From Actinomycetes bacterium (GTDB lineage: Bacteria; Actinomycetota; Actinomycetes; DATJPE01): 63,965 nucleotides of DNA. Both the position numbers and the translations under genes were made by a program. Positions 44,494-53,796 of this stretch are shown piece after piece (the first letter of the stretch is position 1; each line of letters begins with the position of its first letter). The stretch covers positions 1-63,965 of the forward strand of contig DATJPE010000063.1 of assembly GCA_035506535.1 (NCBI GenBank), given 5' to 3'. The notes beneath the pieces are model-generated. The model was given only the letters and a program-made list of their open reading frames with translations. It did not search any database and had not been told where the DNA came from.

Positions 44494-45723
44494 ATGTCCT
44501 TCCACGTGGACTCCGAGGTCGGCGTCCTGCGCCAGGTGATCGTGCACCGCCCCGGTCTCGAACTGGCCAGGCTCACCCCCTCCAACGTCGACGAGTTGCT
44601 GTTCGACGACGTGATGTGGGCCCAGCGGGCACGGGAGGAGCACGACGCCTTCGTGCAGAAGCTGCGGGACAAGGGGGTGACGGTCCACCTCTTCCACAGT
44701 CTGCTGGCGCAGGCGCTCGACCAGCCGGGGGCACGCGAGTTCCTGCAGACCGAGCTGACCACTGCCGAGCGCTTCGGTCCGGCCCTCGACAGGCCGCTCG
44801 ACGAGTTCGTCGGCGCGGCGACGTCGGAGACGCTCGCGGAGTACCTCGTGGGCGGCGTGCTCAAGCGAGACCTCACCCTCGACAGCGCCTCGAGCCTGCT
44901 CCTGGAGTACCTGGACCCGGACGACTTCCTGCTGCGACCGCTGCCCAACCACCTGTTCCAGCGGGACAACTCCGCCTGGGTCTACGACGGCCTGTCGGTC
45001 AACCCGATGTCCAAGGCGGCTCGCAAGCGGGAGACGATCAACTCGCGTCTCGTCTGGAACTTCCATCCCATGTTCCGCGACGCCGATCCGCCGCTGCACT
45101 TCTACTACGGCAACGACTCCGTCCAGCACGACCCCGCGAACTGCGAGGGCGGCGACATCCTCGTCATCGGCAACGGAGCCGTGATGATCGGCATGGGGGA
45201 GCGGACCACGCCGCAGGGAGTGGAGTTCCTGGCCCGGCAGTACTTCGCGCACGGGTCGGTCACCAAGGTGATCGCCGTCGAGCTGCCGAAGACGCGAGCC
45301 TTCATGCACCTCGACACGGCGATGACGATGGTCGATCGCGACGCGTTCAGCGTCTATCCCTACTTGCCGGAGAGCATCCGCTCCTTCACCCTCACCCCGG
45401 TCGGCACCGGCGGTGACTACCGGGTCAGCGAGAACACCGACCTGTTCCCTGTCGTGGCCGACGCCATCGGCGTGGACAAGCTGCGCGTGCTGCGCACCCC
45501 GATCGACATCCGCGGCGCCCAGCGCGAGCAGTGGGACGACGGCAACAACTTCCTCGCCGTCTCCCCTGGAGTGATCTTCGGCTACGAGCGGAACACCACC
45601 ACGAACACCTTCCTGCGCCACCAGGGGATCGAGGTCGTCACGATCGCCGGCAGCGAACTCGGGCGGGGTCGTGGCGGGCCTCGGTGCATGTCCTGCCCGA
45701 TCGAACGCGACCCCGTTCTCTGA
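44494..45723 (+). CDS. arcA: Arginine deiminase
   Basis: This 409-residue enzyme hydrolyses arginine to citrulline and ammonia. It opens [20 protein letters not shown]. The catalytic set is visible: Asp and Glu in [18 protein letters not shown] and [20 protein letters not shown], His in [20 protein letters not shown], and the nucleophilic Cys in [14 protein letters not shown] near residue 402. SD AAAGGGAA. It is first of the three cytosolic steps, with arcB and arcC in pathway order downstream. Confidence 0.97.
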   Translation: MSFHVDSEVGVLRQVIVHRPGLELARLTPSNVDELLFDDVMWAQRAREEHDAFVQKLRDKGVTVHLFHSLLAQALDQPGAREFLQTELTTAERFGPALDRPLDEFVGAATSETLAEYLVGGVLKRDLTLDSASSLLLEYLDPDDFLLRPLPNHLFQRDNSAWVYDGLSVNPMSKAARKRETINSRLVWNFHPMFRDADPPLHFYYGNDSVQHDPANCEGGDILVIGNGAVMIGMGERTTPQGVEFLARQYFAHGSVTKVIAVELPKTRAFMHLDTAMTMVDRDAFSVYPYLPESIRSFTLTPVGTGGDYRVSENTDLFPVVADAIGVDKLRVLRTPIDIRGAQREQWDDGNNFLAVSPGVIFGYERNTTTNTFLRHQGIEVVTIAGSELGRGRGGPRCMSCPIERDPVL

Positions 45724-45768
45724 GCGTGCCACGATCTTCGTCGACGACCACCAAGGGAGTGCCAGGCC

Positions 45769-46773
45769 ATGCCGGTCAACCTGTCCCACCGGGACTTCCT
45801 CAAAGAGCTGGACCACACGCAGGCCGAGCTCCAGTTCCTCCTCGACCTCGCCCGTGACCTGAAGCGAGCCAAGTACGCCGGCACGGAGACGCCGCGCCTG
45901 CGCGGCAAGAACATCGCGCTGATCTTCGAGAAGACGTCCACCCGGACGCGCTGCGCCTTCGAGGTCGCCGCCTACGACCAGGGAGCTCACGTCACCTACC
46001 TCGATCCCAGCTCCTCGCAGCTGGGGCACAAGGAGTCGGCCGCCGACACGGCGCGGGTGCTCTCCCGGATGTTCGACGCCATCGAGTTCCGGGGCAAGGA
46101 GCAGGCCACTGTCGAGGAGCTCGCCGCCTTCTCCGACGTACCGGTCTACAACGGGCTCACCGACCAGTGGCACCCGACCCAGATGCTGGCTGACTTCCTG
46201 ACCATGTCCGAGCACGCCGACGGCCGCCCGCTGCACGAGGTGACGTACTGCTTCATGGGCGACGGCCGCTTCAACATGGGCCGCTCGCTGCTCGTGACCG
46301 GCGCGATCATGGGTGCCGACGTCCGTATCTGCGCGCCCAAGCAGCTGTGGCCGGACCATGACGTCGTGGACGCCGCCAGGGAGCGGGCGGAGCAGTCCGG
46401 GTCCCGCGTGACGCTGACTGAGGATCCGGCCGAGGGTCTGCGCGGCGCGGACTTCGTCCACACCGACGTCTGGGTGTCGATGGGCGAACCCAAGGACGTC
46501 TGGAACGAGCGGGTCAAGGAGCTGACCCCCTACCAGGTCAACACCGCCGCCATGGCCCTGACCGGAAACCCTCGGGCGCGGTTCATGCACTGCCTGCCCG
46601 CTTTCCACGACACCCGGACGATCGTCGGCGCCGAGATCGCCGAGGCGACGGGGATGACCGGTGGGCTGGAGGTCACCGACGAGGTGTTCGCCTCCCCGGC
46701 CAACATCGCCTTCGACCAGGCGGAGAACCGCCTGCACACCATCAAGGCCCTCATGGTCGCGACGGCGGGCTGA
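45769..46773 (+). CDS. arcB: Ornithine carbamoyltransferase (catabolic)
   Basis: This 334-residue transcarbamoylase has the carbamoyl-phosphate site [20 protein letters not shown] near residue 55, the second site [20 protein letters not shown], and the ornithine and active-site Cys motif [12 protein letters not shown] near residue 273. In this context it phosphorolyses citrulline to ornithine and carbamoyl phosphate. The catabolic direction is inferred from the flanking arcA and arcC. Confidence 0.95.
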   Translation: MPVNLSHRDFLKELDHTQAELQFLLDLARDLKRAKYAGTETPRLRGKNIALIFEKTSTRTRCAFEVAAYDQGAHVTYLDPSSSQLGHKESAADTARVLSRMFDAIEFRGKEQATVEELAAFSDVPVYNGLTDQWHPTQMLADFLTMSEHADGRPLHEVTYCFMGDGRFNMGRSLLVTGAIMGADVRICAPKQLWPDHDVVDAARERAEQSGSRVTLTEDPAEGLRGADFVHTDVWVSMGEPKDVWNERVKELTPYQVNTAAMALTGNPRARFMHCLPAFHDTRTIVGAEIAEATGMTGGLEVTDEVFASPANIAFDQAENRLHTIKALMVATAG

Positions 46774-46805
46774 GCGGCCTCCGCGGCTCGCAGCGAGGAG
46801 CGGAC

Positions 46806-47744
46806 ATGCGCATCGTGGTTGCCCTCGGAGGTAACGCCCTGCAGCGGCGGGGCGAGCCGATGACGGTCGAGAGACAACGCGCGAACGTGGTGGTCGCCGC
46901 GCGATCCCTGGCTCCCGTCGCTGAGCAGCACGAGCTCGTCGTGACGCACGGCAACGGGCCGCAGGTGGGCCTGCTCGCCCTGCAGGCGGCGTCTTACGAC
47001 GAGGCTTCCGGCTACCCCTTCGACGTCCTCGGCGCGCAGACCGAAGGGATGATCGGCTACCTCATCGAGCAGGAGCTCGGCAACCTGCTGCCGTTCGAGA
47101 AGCCGTTGGCGACCGTGCTGACCATGACCGAAGTGGACCCGGAGGATCCCGCCTTCGCCAATCCGACGAAGTTCGTGGGACCCACCTACAGCGAGGCCGA
47201 CGCGAAGCGGCTGGCCGCGGAGCGCGGCTGGACGGTCCGGCAGGACGGCGCCGCCTGGCGGCGCGTCGTCCCGTCACCGACCCCGAAGCGCATCTTCGAG
47301 ACCCGGCCCGTGCGGTGGCTGCTCGAGCAGGGCTGCGTTGTCGTCTGCGCCGGGGGCGGCGGCATCCCGACCATCTACCGCCCCGGAACGCGTACCCTCG
47401 CCGGCGTGGAGGCGGTCATCGACAAGGACCGGGCCACGGCAGTCCTGGCGGAAGGCCTCGACGCCGACCTCCTCGTCATCGCCACGGACGTCGATGCGGT
47501 GTACCTCGACTGGGGCACACCGTCGCAGTCGGCGGTCGCCGCGGCGCACCCGGACGCCATCGACCTCGCCGCGTTCCCAGCCGGTTCCATGGGTCCGAAG
47601 GTGGAGGCGGCCGCCGGATTCGCGCGGGCGACCGGCCACCCCGCCGTCATCGGCTCGCTCGAGGACCTCTCGCCCATGCTCGCCGGTCGGGCCGGCACCC
47701 GCATCGACGTCCACGTCGACGGCCTGGTCCGTCGTCCCGCCTGA
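46806..47744 (+). CDS. arcC: Carbamate kinase
   Basis: This 312-residue kinase converts carbamoyl phosphate and ADP to ATP, CO2 and ammonia. Motifs are [20 protein letters not shown] at the start, [17 protein letters not shown] near residue 45, and [20 protein letters not shown] and [20 protein letters not shown] in the second half. GAGGAG precedes the ATG. It yields the single ATP of the arginine deiminase pathway. Confidence 0.96.
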   Translation: MRIVVALGGNALQRRGEPMTVERQRANVVVAARSLAPVAEQHELVVTHGNGPQVGLLALQAASYDEASGYPFDVLGAQTEGMIGYLIEQELGNLLPFEKPLATVLTMTEVDPEDPAFANPTKFVGPTYSEADAKRLAAERGWTVRQDGAAWRRVVPSPTPKRIFETRPVRWLLEQGCVVVCAGGGGIPTIYRPGTRTLAGVEAVIDKDRATAVLAEGLDADLLVIATDVDAVYLDWGTPSQSAVAAAHPDAIDLAAFPAGSMGPKVEAAAGFARATGHPAVIGSLEDLSPMLAGRAGTRIDVHVDGLVRRPA

Positions 47745-47764
47745 GGACGAGGGGCGAGCCTGCG

Positions 47765-49063
47765 GTGAGCGCCACGGCGGTGGCGGTGTTCGCCCTGGCA
47801 GTCATCGCCTTCGTCAGCCAGTCGCGACGGCTGGACCGCGCCCACCTCACCGCCCCGATCGTGTTCACGACTCTCGGCACCCTCATCGGCCTGCTCCCCG
47901 TGGGCCACCACGTGGACGAGTCCGTCGTGCACGACCTCGCCGAGATAACCCTCGCGCTCGTGCTGTTCCATGACGCCGCGCAGGTGCGTCCGCGCCAACT
48001 CGAGTCCGATGCCGGCCTCTGCGCCAGGCTGCTGCTCATCGGTCTCCCGCTGACCGTCATCGCCGGGTACGCCGCCGCGCGGCTGCTCTATCCCGGCGCG
48101 GGCGTCTGGCTGGCACTCCTCCTCGGCGCGTCCCTGGCCCCGACCGACGCCGGGCTCGGCGCGGCCACCGTGCTCGACCCCGTCGTCCCGGTCCGAGTCC
48201 GGCGGATCCTCAACGTGGAGAGCGGCCTGAACGACGGCCTGGCGACTCCGGTCGTGCTCTTCGCCGTCGCGGCCGCCGGCGGCACCCACGTCGGGACCGT
48301 CGGGACCATCGGTTCGGCTGCTGTCGAGCTGGCGCTCGGCGTGCTCATCGGCGCCGTGCTCGGCGCCCTCACCGGCCGGGTCCTCGCCCTCACCAGCGCG
48401 AACCGGGTCGAACCTGGGCTTCTCTCCGTGGCCACGCTCGCCGTCCCGCTCGCCTGCTACTTCAGCGCCCTCGTCCTGCACGGGAACGGCTTCGTGGCCG
48501 CGTTCGTGTCCGGTACGGCCTTCGGCGCCGCCGCACCGGGCCTCAGGGACGGCGACCCGACCTCGCGCCAGCCCGCGCTGGAGCTCACCGCCTGGATCTC
48601 GGTCCTGCTCGGCCTCGCCGTCTGGGGCCTCTTCGGAGTCCTCGCCGTCGCCCACCTCGCGACGGACTTCACCTGGCGCACCGTGGTCTTCGCGGTCGCC
48701 TCCCTCACCGTCCTGCGGATGCTCCCGGTCGCCCTCGCCCTCGTGGGGAGCGGCATGAAGCGGCCCACGGTGGCCTTCGTCGGCTGGTTCGGCCCGCGCG
48801 GCCTCGCATCAGTGATCTTCGCGCTGATTGCCGTGGAGGCACTGCCGATGGACGCTGCCCTGCACGAGGTCATGGACACCATCACGTTGACCGTCGTGCT
48901 GAGCGTCGTCCTGCACGGGATCACCGCCGAGCCGTGGGCCCGTCGCTACGGCGCGTGGGCCGAGCGGACGCGGCCCGCGGAGGAGCTGGCCGACTCGGTC
49001 GAGCCGGGGCCGGGTCGCGGTCGGGCGCGTCGTCGGCTCAGCCCGGCCTCGAGCAGCCCGTGA
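47765..49063 (+). CDS. Cation:proton antiporter (CPA1/NhaP-like)
   Basis: This 432-residue antiporter has about 12 helices. Family features are TLALVLFHDAAQVRPRQLES in helix 5-6, LLLGASLAPTDAGLGAATVL with the conserved Thr-Asp pair, and RRILNVESGLNDGLATPVVL with the N-D motif. A hydrophilic Arg-rich tail ends the protein. It starts at GTG 47765, only 20 bp after arcC, so it appears to be part of the arginine deiminase transcription unit. Ammonia release raises cytoplasmic pH while arginine use responds to acid stress, so a linked proton/cation exchanger makes sense; the ion is not known. Confidence 0.85.
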   Translation: MSATAVAVFALAVIAFVSQSRRLDRAHLTAPIVFTTLGTLIGLLPVGHHVDESVVHDLAEITLALVLFHDAAQVRPRQLESDAGLCARLLLIGLPLTVIAGYAAARLLYPGAGVWLALLLGASLAPTDAGLGAATVLDPVVPVRVRRILNVESGLNDGLATPVVLFAVAAAGGTHVGTVGTIGSAAVELALGVLIGAVLGALTGRVLALTSANRVEPGLLSVATLAVPLACYFSALVLHGNGFVAAFVSGTAFGAAAPGLRDGDPTSRQPALELTAWISVLLGLAVWGLFGVLAVAHLATDFTWRTVVFAVASLTVLRMLPVALALVGSGMKRPTVAFVGWFGPRGLASVIFALIAVEALPMDAALHEVMDTITLTVVLSVVLHGITAEPWARRYGAWAERTRPAEELADSVEPGPGRGRARRRLSPASSSP

Positions 49064-49064
49064 G

Positions 49065-49943
49065 TCAGCCGCGGGCGAGCGCCCGGCGCACGGCGTCGGC
49101 AAACGCCTCGGGTGCCTCGAGCGGAACGAAGTGGCCGCAGCCGGGGAGGATCGTCAGCCGCGCCTCGGCGTACCACTCCCCCAGCCGGTCCGACCACTCG
49201 GGCGGGAACAGCGGGTCGTGCTCCGGCCAGAGGACCTCGGCCGGCACCGCGACCCGCTCGTCCGCCGGAGGCGGGGCCTCGGTCGTCGCTGACGCGACGC
49301 TGCCCGCGCGGGAGCGGTACCAGGCGATCGATGCGGTGAACGCCCCGGGCCGCGCGTAGAGCCCGACGAGGCGGTCCAGCTCGTCCGGGGTGAGGGAGAA
49401 CCCCGGCCCGCTCCAGTGGCTCCACAGGTGGCCCAGGTACGCGCGCAGCGCGTCGGGCCGGCCGTCGAGCAGGTCGTCGGCGAGCGGGAGCCGGTGCAGG
49501 GACTGGTACCAGAACTCCGCCTGCACGGCGGGAGCCAGCAAGCGTTGACCCGCTCCGGGCAGCGGAGGGGTCAGCACGAGCGCGCGGACGCGATCGGGGT
49601 CCGCGGACGTGATCGCCTGCAACAGCCGGCTGCCGATGTCGTAGCCGCCGAACACCGCCCGCCGGACGCCGAGCTCATCGAGCAGGCCAAGGACGCTGCG
49701 CAGCTGCGCGGGGGCGGCGTACGCGTCCGCAGGCGGCTGGGGGTGCGCGTCCGACCCACCGAAGCCGCGCAGGTCCGGCACCACGAGGCGCATCCCCTCG
49801 AGGAGCGGCACCACCGAGCGGAAGTCCGCCCGATCGCCCGGCCAGCCGTGCAGGAGCACGACATCCGGGCCGTCACCGACGACGTCGTAGCAGAGGCGAA
49901 ACCCGTCGACGGGGGCGGAGAGCGCCGTTCGTGACGCGGTCAT
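49065..49943 (-). CDS. Epoxide-hydrolase-like alpha/beta hydrolase
   Basis: This 292-residue hydrolase has the HGWPGDRADFRSVVP oxyanion motif typical of epoxide hydrolases and a nucleophile elbow with Asp rather than Ser (FGGYDIGSRLLQA, Asp near residue 102). The acid is in WPEHDPLFPPEW and the His in GCGHFVPLEAPEAF. Asp nucleophiles are used by epoxide hydrolases and haloalkane dehalogenases. Its place at the end of a P450 operon favours opening of an epoxide formed by oxidation. ATG 49943 overlaps the aldehyde dehydrogenase stop by four bases. Confidence 0.85.
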   Translation of the reverse strand: MTASRTALSAPVDGFRLCYDVVGDGPDVVLLHGWPGDRADFRSVVPLLEGMRLVVPDLRGFGGSDAHPQPPADAYAAPAQLRSVLGLLDELGVRRAVFGGYDIGSRLLQAITSADPDRVRALVLTPPLPGAGQRLLAPAVQAEFWYQSLHRLPLADDLLDGRPDALRAYLGHLWSHWSGPGFSLTPDELDRLVGLYARPGAFTASIAWYRSRAGSVASATTEAPPPADERVAVPAEVLWPEHDPLFPPEWSDRLGEWYAEARLTILPGCGHFVPLEAPEAFADAVRRALARG

Positions 49944-51427
49944 GCGCGCGCTGACGTCCGATGGATCGACTTCAGGCTCAGGTACGCGGCCAGGCCCTCG
50001 GGGCCGTACTCGGTGCCGAGGCCCGACGCATGGCGGCCGCCGAAGGGCGCGGCGTGGTTGGAGGCGAAGAAGTTGATGCCGACCGACCCGGTGTCCATCC
50101 GCTCGGCGACGGCCACGGCGGCCTCCTCGTCGGAGGAGAACACGATGCCGCCGAGCCCGAAGCCGGTCCCGTTGGCCAGCTCGACCGCCTCGTCGAGGGT
50201 GTCGTAGCTCAGCATCGTCAGGACCGGCCCGAAGATCTCCTCGCGGGCGACGTCCATCGACGGCGTGACGTCGGCCAGGACCGTCGGCTCGACGTAGAAG
50301 CCCGGTCCGTCGACGGCGTGCCCGCCGGTCACGACGCGGGCCCCCTGCGCGCGGGCGGAATCGAGAAAGCCCAGGACCTTGTCGTACTGCGAGCGCAGCG
50401 CGAGCGGGCCGAACACGGTGCGCTCGTCGAAGGGGTCGCCCAGCGGCGCGGCGGCGACATGGGCCGCGACCCGCGAGACGACCTCGTCGTAGCGGGCGGC
50501 GGGCACCAGCAGCCGCGTCGAGATGTAGCAGGTCTGGCCGGTGTTGCGAAGGCACGAGCGGACGAGCACCTGCTCGAGGTGGTCGAGGTCCACGTCCGGC
50601 AGCAGCAGCGCCGAGGACTTCCCGCCCAGCTCCAGGGTCACCGGTCTGAGCAGCTCCCCGCAGGCCGCTGCGATCCGCCGTCCCACGGTCGTCGAGCCCG
50701 TGAAGGCCACCTTGGCCGTCAGCGGGTGGCGGACGAGCGCGTCGCCGGTCGCGCCGCCGCCGCTCACCAGGTTGACGACGCCGGCGGGTACGCCGGCCCG
50801 CGCGGCCGCCTCGACGACGAAGCGGATCGACAGAGGCGTGGACGGCGCCGGCTTCACGACGACCGTGCACCCGGCGAGCAGGGCCGGGGCCAGCTTGGTG
50901 ACGACGAGGTTGACCGGGAAGTTCCACGGCGCGATGAGGACGCAGACGCCGACGGGGTCTCGACGAACGAGCGACTCGCGGCCGGCGAGCAGCGGGAAGG
51001 GCCGGACGTCCTCCCGGTCCAGCAGCGGCGCGAGGGTCGCGAAGTAGCGCAGGATCGACGCCGCGTTGACGGCCGCGCCCGTCGTCTCCGCGAGCGGTGA
51101 GCCGTTCTCCCGCGAGATGGTCCAGGCCATCTCGCGGGAGTCCTGCTCGACGAGGTCGGCCATCCGCAACAGCACCTCCGCGCGCTCGGCGGCCCGCAGC
51201 CGGGGCCATGGGCCGTCCCGGAACGCCCGGTCCCCGGCGACGATTGCGCAGTCCACCTCCTCGGCACCGCAGTCCGGGGCGCTGCCCCACACCTGCTCGT
51301 CGGCCGGGTCGACAAGGTCGGTGCGCGGCGAGGCGCTGTCGCGCCAGGCGCCGTCGACGTACACATTGCTCACATGCGTCCACGGCAGTGCCGGTCGCGG
51401 GAGCGTGCGGATCGTGGCCGTGCTCAC
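49940..51427 (-). CDS. Aldehyde dehydrogenase
   Basis: This 495-residue NAD(P)-dependent ALDH has the cofactor segment VLIAPWNFPVNLVVTKLAPA near residue 160, VAFTGSTTVGRRIAA, the general base Glu in VTLELGGKSSALLL and the catalytic Cys in NTGQTCYISTRLLV near residue 300. It also has EEIFGPVLTMLSY. It is expected to oxidise an aldehyde formed in the P450/SDR branch to a carboxylate. GTG 51427 overlaps the reductase stop (GTGA). Substrate unknown. Confidence 0.93.
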   Translation of the reverse strand: MSTATIRTLPRPALPWTHVSNVYVDGAWRDSASPRTDLVDPADEQVWGSAPDCGAEEVDCAIVAGDRAFRDGPWPRLRAAERAEVLLRMADLVEQDSREMAWTISRENGSPLAETTGAAVNAASILRYFATLAPLLDREDVRPFPLLAGRESLVRRDPVGVCVLIAPWNFPVNLVVTKLAPALLAGCTVVVKPAPSTPLSIRFVVEAAARAGVPAGVVNLVSGGGATGDALVRHPLTAKVAFTGSTTVGRRIAAACGELLRPVTLELGGKSSALLLPDVDLDHLEQVLVRSCLRNTGQTCYISTRLLVPAARYDEVVSRVAAHVAAAPLGDPFDERTVFGPLALRSQYDKVLGFLDSARAQGARVVTGGHAVDGPGFYVEPTVLADVTPSMDVAREEIFGPVLTMLSYDTLDEAVELANGTGFGLGGIVFSSDEEAAVAVAERMDTGSVGINFFASNHAAPFGGRHASGLGTEYGPEGLAAYLSLKSIHRTSARA

Positions 51428-52665
51428 GCGGCCCTCGTCACGGACTTCAGCGCGACGGTCGCGTCGGCCGCCTCGTCCGCAGGGATGTTCGCGCCCGAAC
51501 CGAGCGCGGCCTTGACCGCCATGAAGTCCAGGGGTGTGTTGATGGCGTCGGCGGCGATGATGCGGCCCGCTCGGTAGTAGAGCACCGAGAACTTCCCGCG
51601 CTCGCGGTCGCGCCGGACCACCACCTGGTCGTGACCGTTGGACAGGCCGGCGATCTGCAGCTTGAGCTCGCCCTGGTTGGACCAGAACCAGGGGATGCTC
51701 ACGTACTCCTCCTGGCGTCCCATGGCCGCGTACGCGGCGACCTTCGCCTGCTCCACCGCGTTGTTGACGCTCTCGAAGCGCACGCGGTCGCCGGGTGGAG
51801 CGCCCGGGACCGGGTTGGGCAGGTTGGCGACGTCACCGACGGCGAGGGTACGTCCGTCGGAGGCGACGGCGTAGCGGTCGACCACGATCCCGTTGTCGCA
51901 CACGAGGCCCATCGTCTCGGCCAGCTCGGTGTTCGGCACGACCCCGATCCCGACGAGCACGATCTGGGCGGGGATCACCTCGCCGTCCACCTCGACGCCG
52001 CCGACCTTGTCGCCGTCGGCGACGATGCGGGTGACCGACGCGCCGAGGCGGATGTCGAGACCGGCCGCTCGGTGGTGCTCCAGCACGAACGCCGAGGTGT
52101 CGGGACCGACCGCACGTTCCAGGAGTCGTGAGCCGGCCTCGAGCAGGGTGACCCGTCGGTCCAGGACCTGCAGGCTCGCGGCCGCCTCGATCCCGATGAA
52201 CCCGCCGCCGATGACCACCACGTCACGAGCCATGGGGACGCGGGCCTTGAGCTCCAGGGCGTCGTCGGCGTTGCGCAGGTACAGCACCCCCGGCAGGTCC
52301 GCCCCGGGGAGCATCAGGCGGCGAGCCCTCGCCCCCGTGCACAGCGCGAGCCGGTCATAGCCGAACTCCGCGCCCGACATCGCGTGGGCGACGCCACCCC
52401 CGTCGCCTCGGGGTTCGACCCGCATGATGCGCTCGTTCTTCACCACGTCGATGCCGTGCTCGGCCCAGTAGTCGTCGGTCCGGAAGACGACCGACTCCTT
52501 GGTGATCAGCCCCTGGAGGAACTCCTTGGACAGCGCGGGACGCTGGTAGGGCCGGTGGTTCTCCTCCCCCAGGAGGGTGATCGGCCCGGTGCGGCCGAGC
52601 GCGCGCAACGAGACCGCGAGCTGCACCCCAGCCTGTGAGGCGCCGACGACGAGAAGCCCGCCCAC
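51424..52665 (-). CDS. Ferredoxin reductase (rhodocoxin/putidaredoxin reductase-like)
   Basis: This 413-residue flavoprotein has FAD motif LLVVGASQAGVQLAVSLRAL at the N-terminus, NAD(P)H motif VVVIGGGFIGIEAAASLQVL near residue 150, and the C-terminal FAD-contact GRTLAVGDVANLPNP. It passes electrons from NAD(P)H to the [2Fe-2S] ferredoxin encoded four bases upstream, and on to the P450. GTG start at 52665. The order P450, SDR, ferredoxin, reductase resembles class I P450 operons such as thc and cam. Confidence 0.95.
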   Translation of the reverse strand: MGGLLVVGASQAGVQLAVSLRALGRTGPITLLGEENHRPYQRPALSKEFLQGLITKESVVFRTDDYWAEHGIDVVKNERIMRVEPRGDGGGVAHAMSGAEFGYDRLALCTGARARRLMLPGADLPGVLYLRNADDALELKARVPMARDVVVIGGGFIGIEAAASLQVLDRRVTLLEAGSRLLERAVGPDTSAFVLEHHRAAGLDIRLGASVTRIVADGDKVGGVEVDGEVIPAQIVLVGIGVVPNTELAETMGLVCDNGIVVDRYAVASDGRTLAVGDVANLPNPVPGAPPGDRVRFESVNNAVEQAKVAAYAAMGRQEEYVSIPWFWSNQGELKLQIAGLSNGHDQVVVRRDRERGKFSVLYYRAGRIIAADAINTPLDFMAVKAALGSGANIPADEAADATVALKSVTRAA

Positions 52666-52669
52666 GGCG

Positions 52670-52990
52670 TCAGACCTGGGTCCGGGGAGTCGTGACGTGC
52701 AGGTCGGTGTCGGGGCCGAGCTTGAGCTGGCAGCTGAGCCGGGAGTTCTCCCGCCGGTCGACCGCGGTGCCGTACAGCATCTCGTCCTCCATCTCGCTCA
52801 TCGGGGCGAGCCCGGCAAGGTCTGCGTCGTCGACGAAGACGTGGCAGGTGGCACACGACAGCGATCCGCCGCACTCGCCGACGATGCCGGGTACGCCGTG
52901 CCGGACCGCGGTCTCCATGACGCTGTCGCCGGCGCTGCCCTCGACCACGCGGCTGGCGCCGGAGTCGTCGGTGTAGGTGATACGCGGAAT
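52670..52990 (-). CDS. [2Fe-2S] ferredoxin of the P450 system, probable ATT start
   Basis: This adrenodoxin/rhodocoxin-type ferredoxin has cluster ligands in GECGGSLSCATCHVFVDDAD plus a fourth Cys in SRLSCQLKLG, giving C-x5-C-x2-C...C. The only conventional start (GTG 52948) removes the first beta-strand. An in-frame ATT at 52988-52990 opens xPRITYTDDSGASRVVEGSA, the normal family N-terminus, giving 106 residues as in rhodocoxin. GGGAG lies six bases before it. I therefore propose an AUU start. It transfers electrons from the downstream-encoded reductase to the P450. The fold and role are secure; the start is inferred. Confidence 0.85.
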   Translation of the reverse strand: MPRITYTDDSGASRVVEGSAGDSVMETAVRHGVPGIVGECGGSLSCATCHVFVDDADLAGLAPMSEMEDEMLYGTAVDRRENSRLSCQLKLGPDTDLHVTTPRTQV

Positions 52991-53039
52991 CGTGGACTCC
53001 CAGTGCGCGTCGGGCTGCGCCGGCCGTCGCCGGCGCAGG

Positions 53040-53789
53040 TCAGATGAACTGCCGGCCGCCGTCGACGACCAGGGTCTGGCCGGTCAGGAAGCGGCTGTCG
53101 TCGCCGGCGAGGAACAGCGCGGCGCCGACGATGTCCTCGGGCACGCCGGCCCTGCGCAGCGCCCCGCGCTCGACGCCGTACTGCTCGGCGTTCTCGATGT
53201 GGCCGTAGCTCGCCTCGGTGAGGGTGAACCCGGGGGCGAGAGTGTTGACGGTGATCCCTCGCCGGCCGAGCTCGCGCGCCATGACGCGCGTCATCGCCAC
53301 GACGGCGCCCTTGGAGGCGACGTAGTGCAGCCACTGCTCCGACCCGCTGAAGACGGTCGCCGAGGCGACGTTGACCACGCTCGACCCGTCGCCCAGGTAC
53401 GGGCTGCACGCGCGCACGACGAGCCACGGCCCCTTCACGTTGACCGCCAGGACCCGGTCGAACTCGTCGGGGTCGATCTGCTCGAGCGGTGAGCGGTGCA
53501 GGCCGGCGTAGATGGCGGCGTTGTTGACGACGACGTCGACGAGGCCGCCAGCGAAGCGGGCCACGTCGGCAGCGGTCGCCTGCGTGGAGGCCACGGACGC
53601 GACGTCCAGGTGGCCGGACCAGGCGTCCACCCCGTGCTTGCGCGCCAGGTCCGCCGTCTCCGCGGCCCCGTCGACGTCGACGTCCCCGACCGCCACGCGG
53701 TAGCCGCGCTCGGCGAAGCCGAGCGCGAACGCGCGACCCAGGCCGCCCGCCGCGCCGGTGACGAGGACGGTTCGGGCTCGTTCGCTCAT
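53040..53789 (-). CDS. Short-chain dehydrogenase/reductase
   Basis: This 249-residue classical SDR has the cofactor motif LVTGAAGGLGRAFALGFAER, an Asp after strand 2 (VAVGDVDVDG) favouring NAD, NNAAIYAG, catalytic Ser in VNVASATVFSG, and Tyr-Lys in HYVASKGAVVAMTRVMAREL. It likely oxidises the alcohol formed by the P450. It lies seven bases downstream of the P450 stop and 50 bp upstream of the ferredoxin. Confidence 0.93.
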   Translation of the reverse strand: MSERARTVLVTGAAGGLGRAFALGFAERGYRVAVGDVDVDGAAETADLARKHGVDAWSGHLDVASVASTQATAADVARFAGGLVDVVVNNAAIYAGLHRSPLEQIDPDEFDRVLAVNVKGPWLVVRACSPYLGDGSSVVNVASATVFSGSEQWLHYVASKGAVVAMTRVMARELGRRGITVNTLAPGFTLTEASYGHIENAEQYGVERGALRRAGVPEDIVGAALFLAGDDSRFLTGQTLVVDGGRQFI

Positions 53790-53796
53790 CCCGGGC

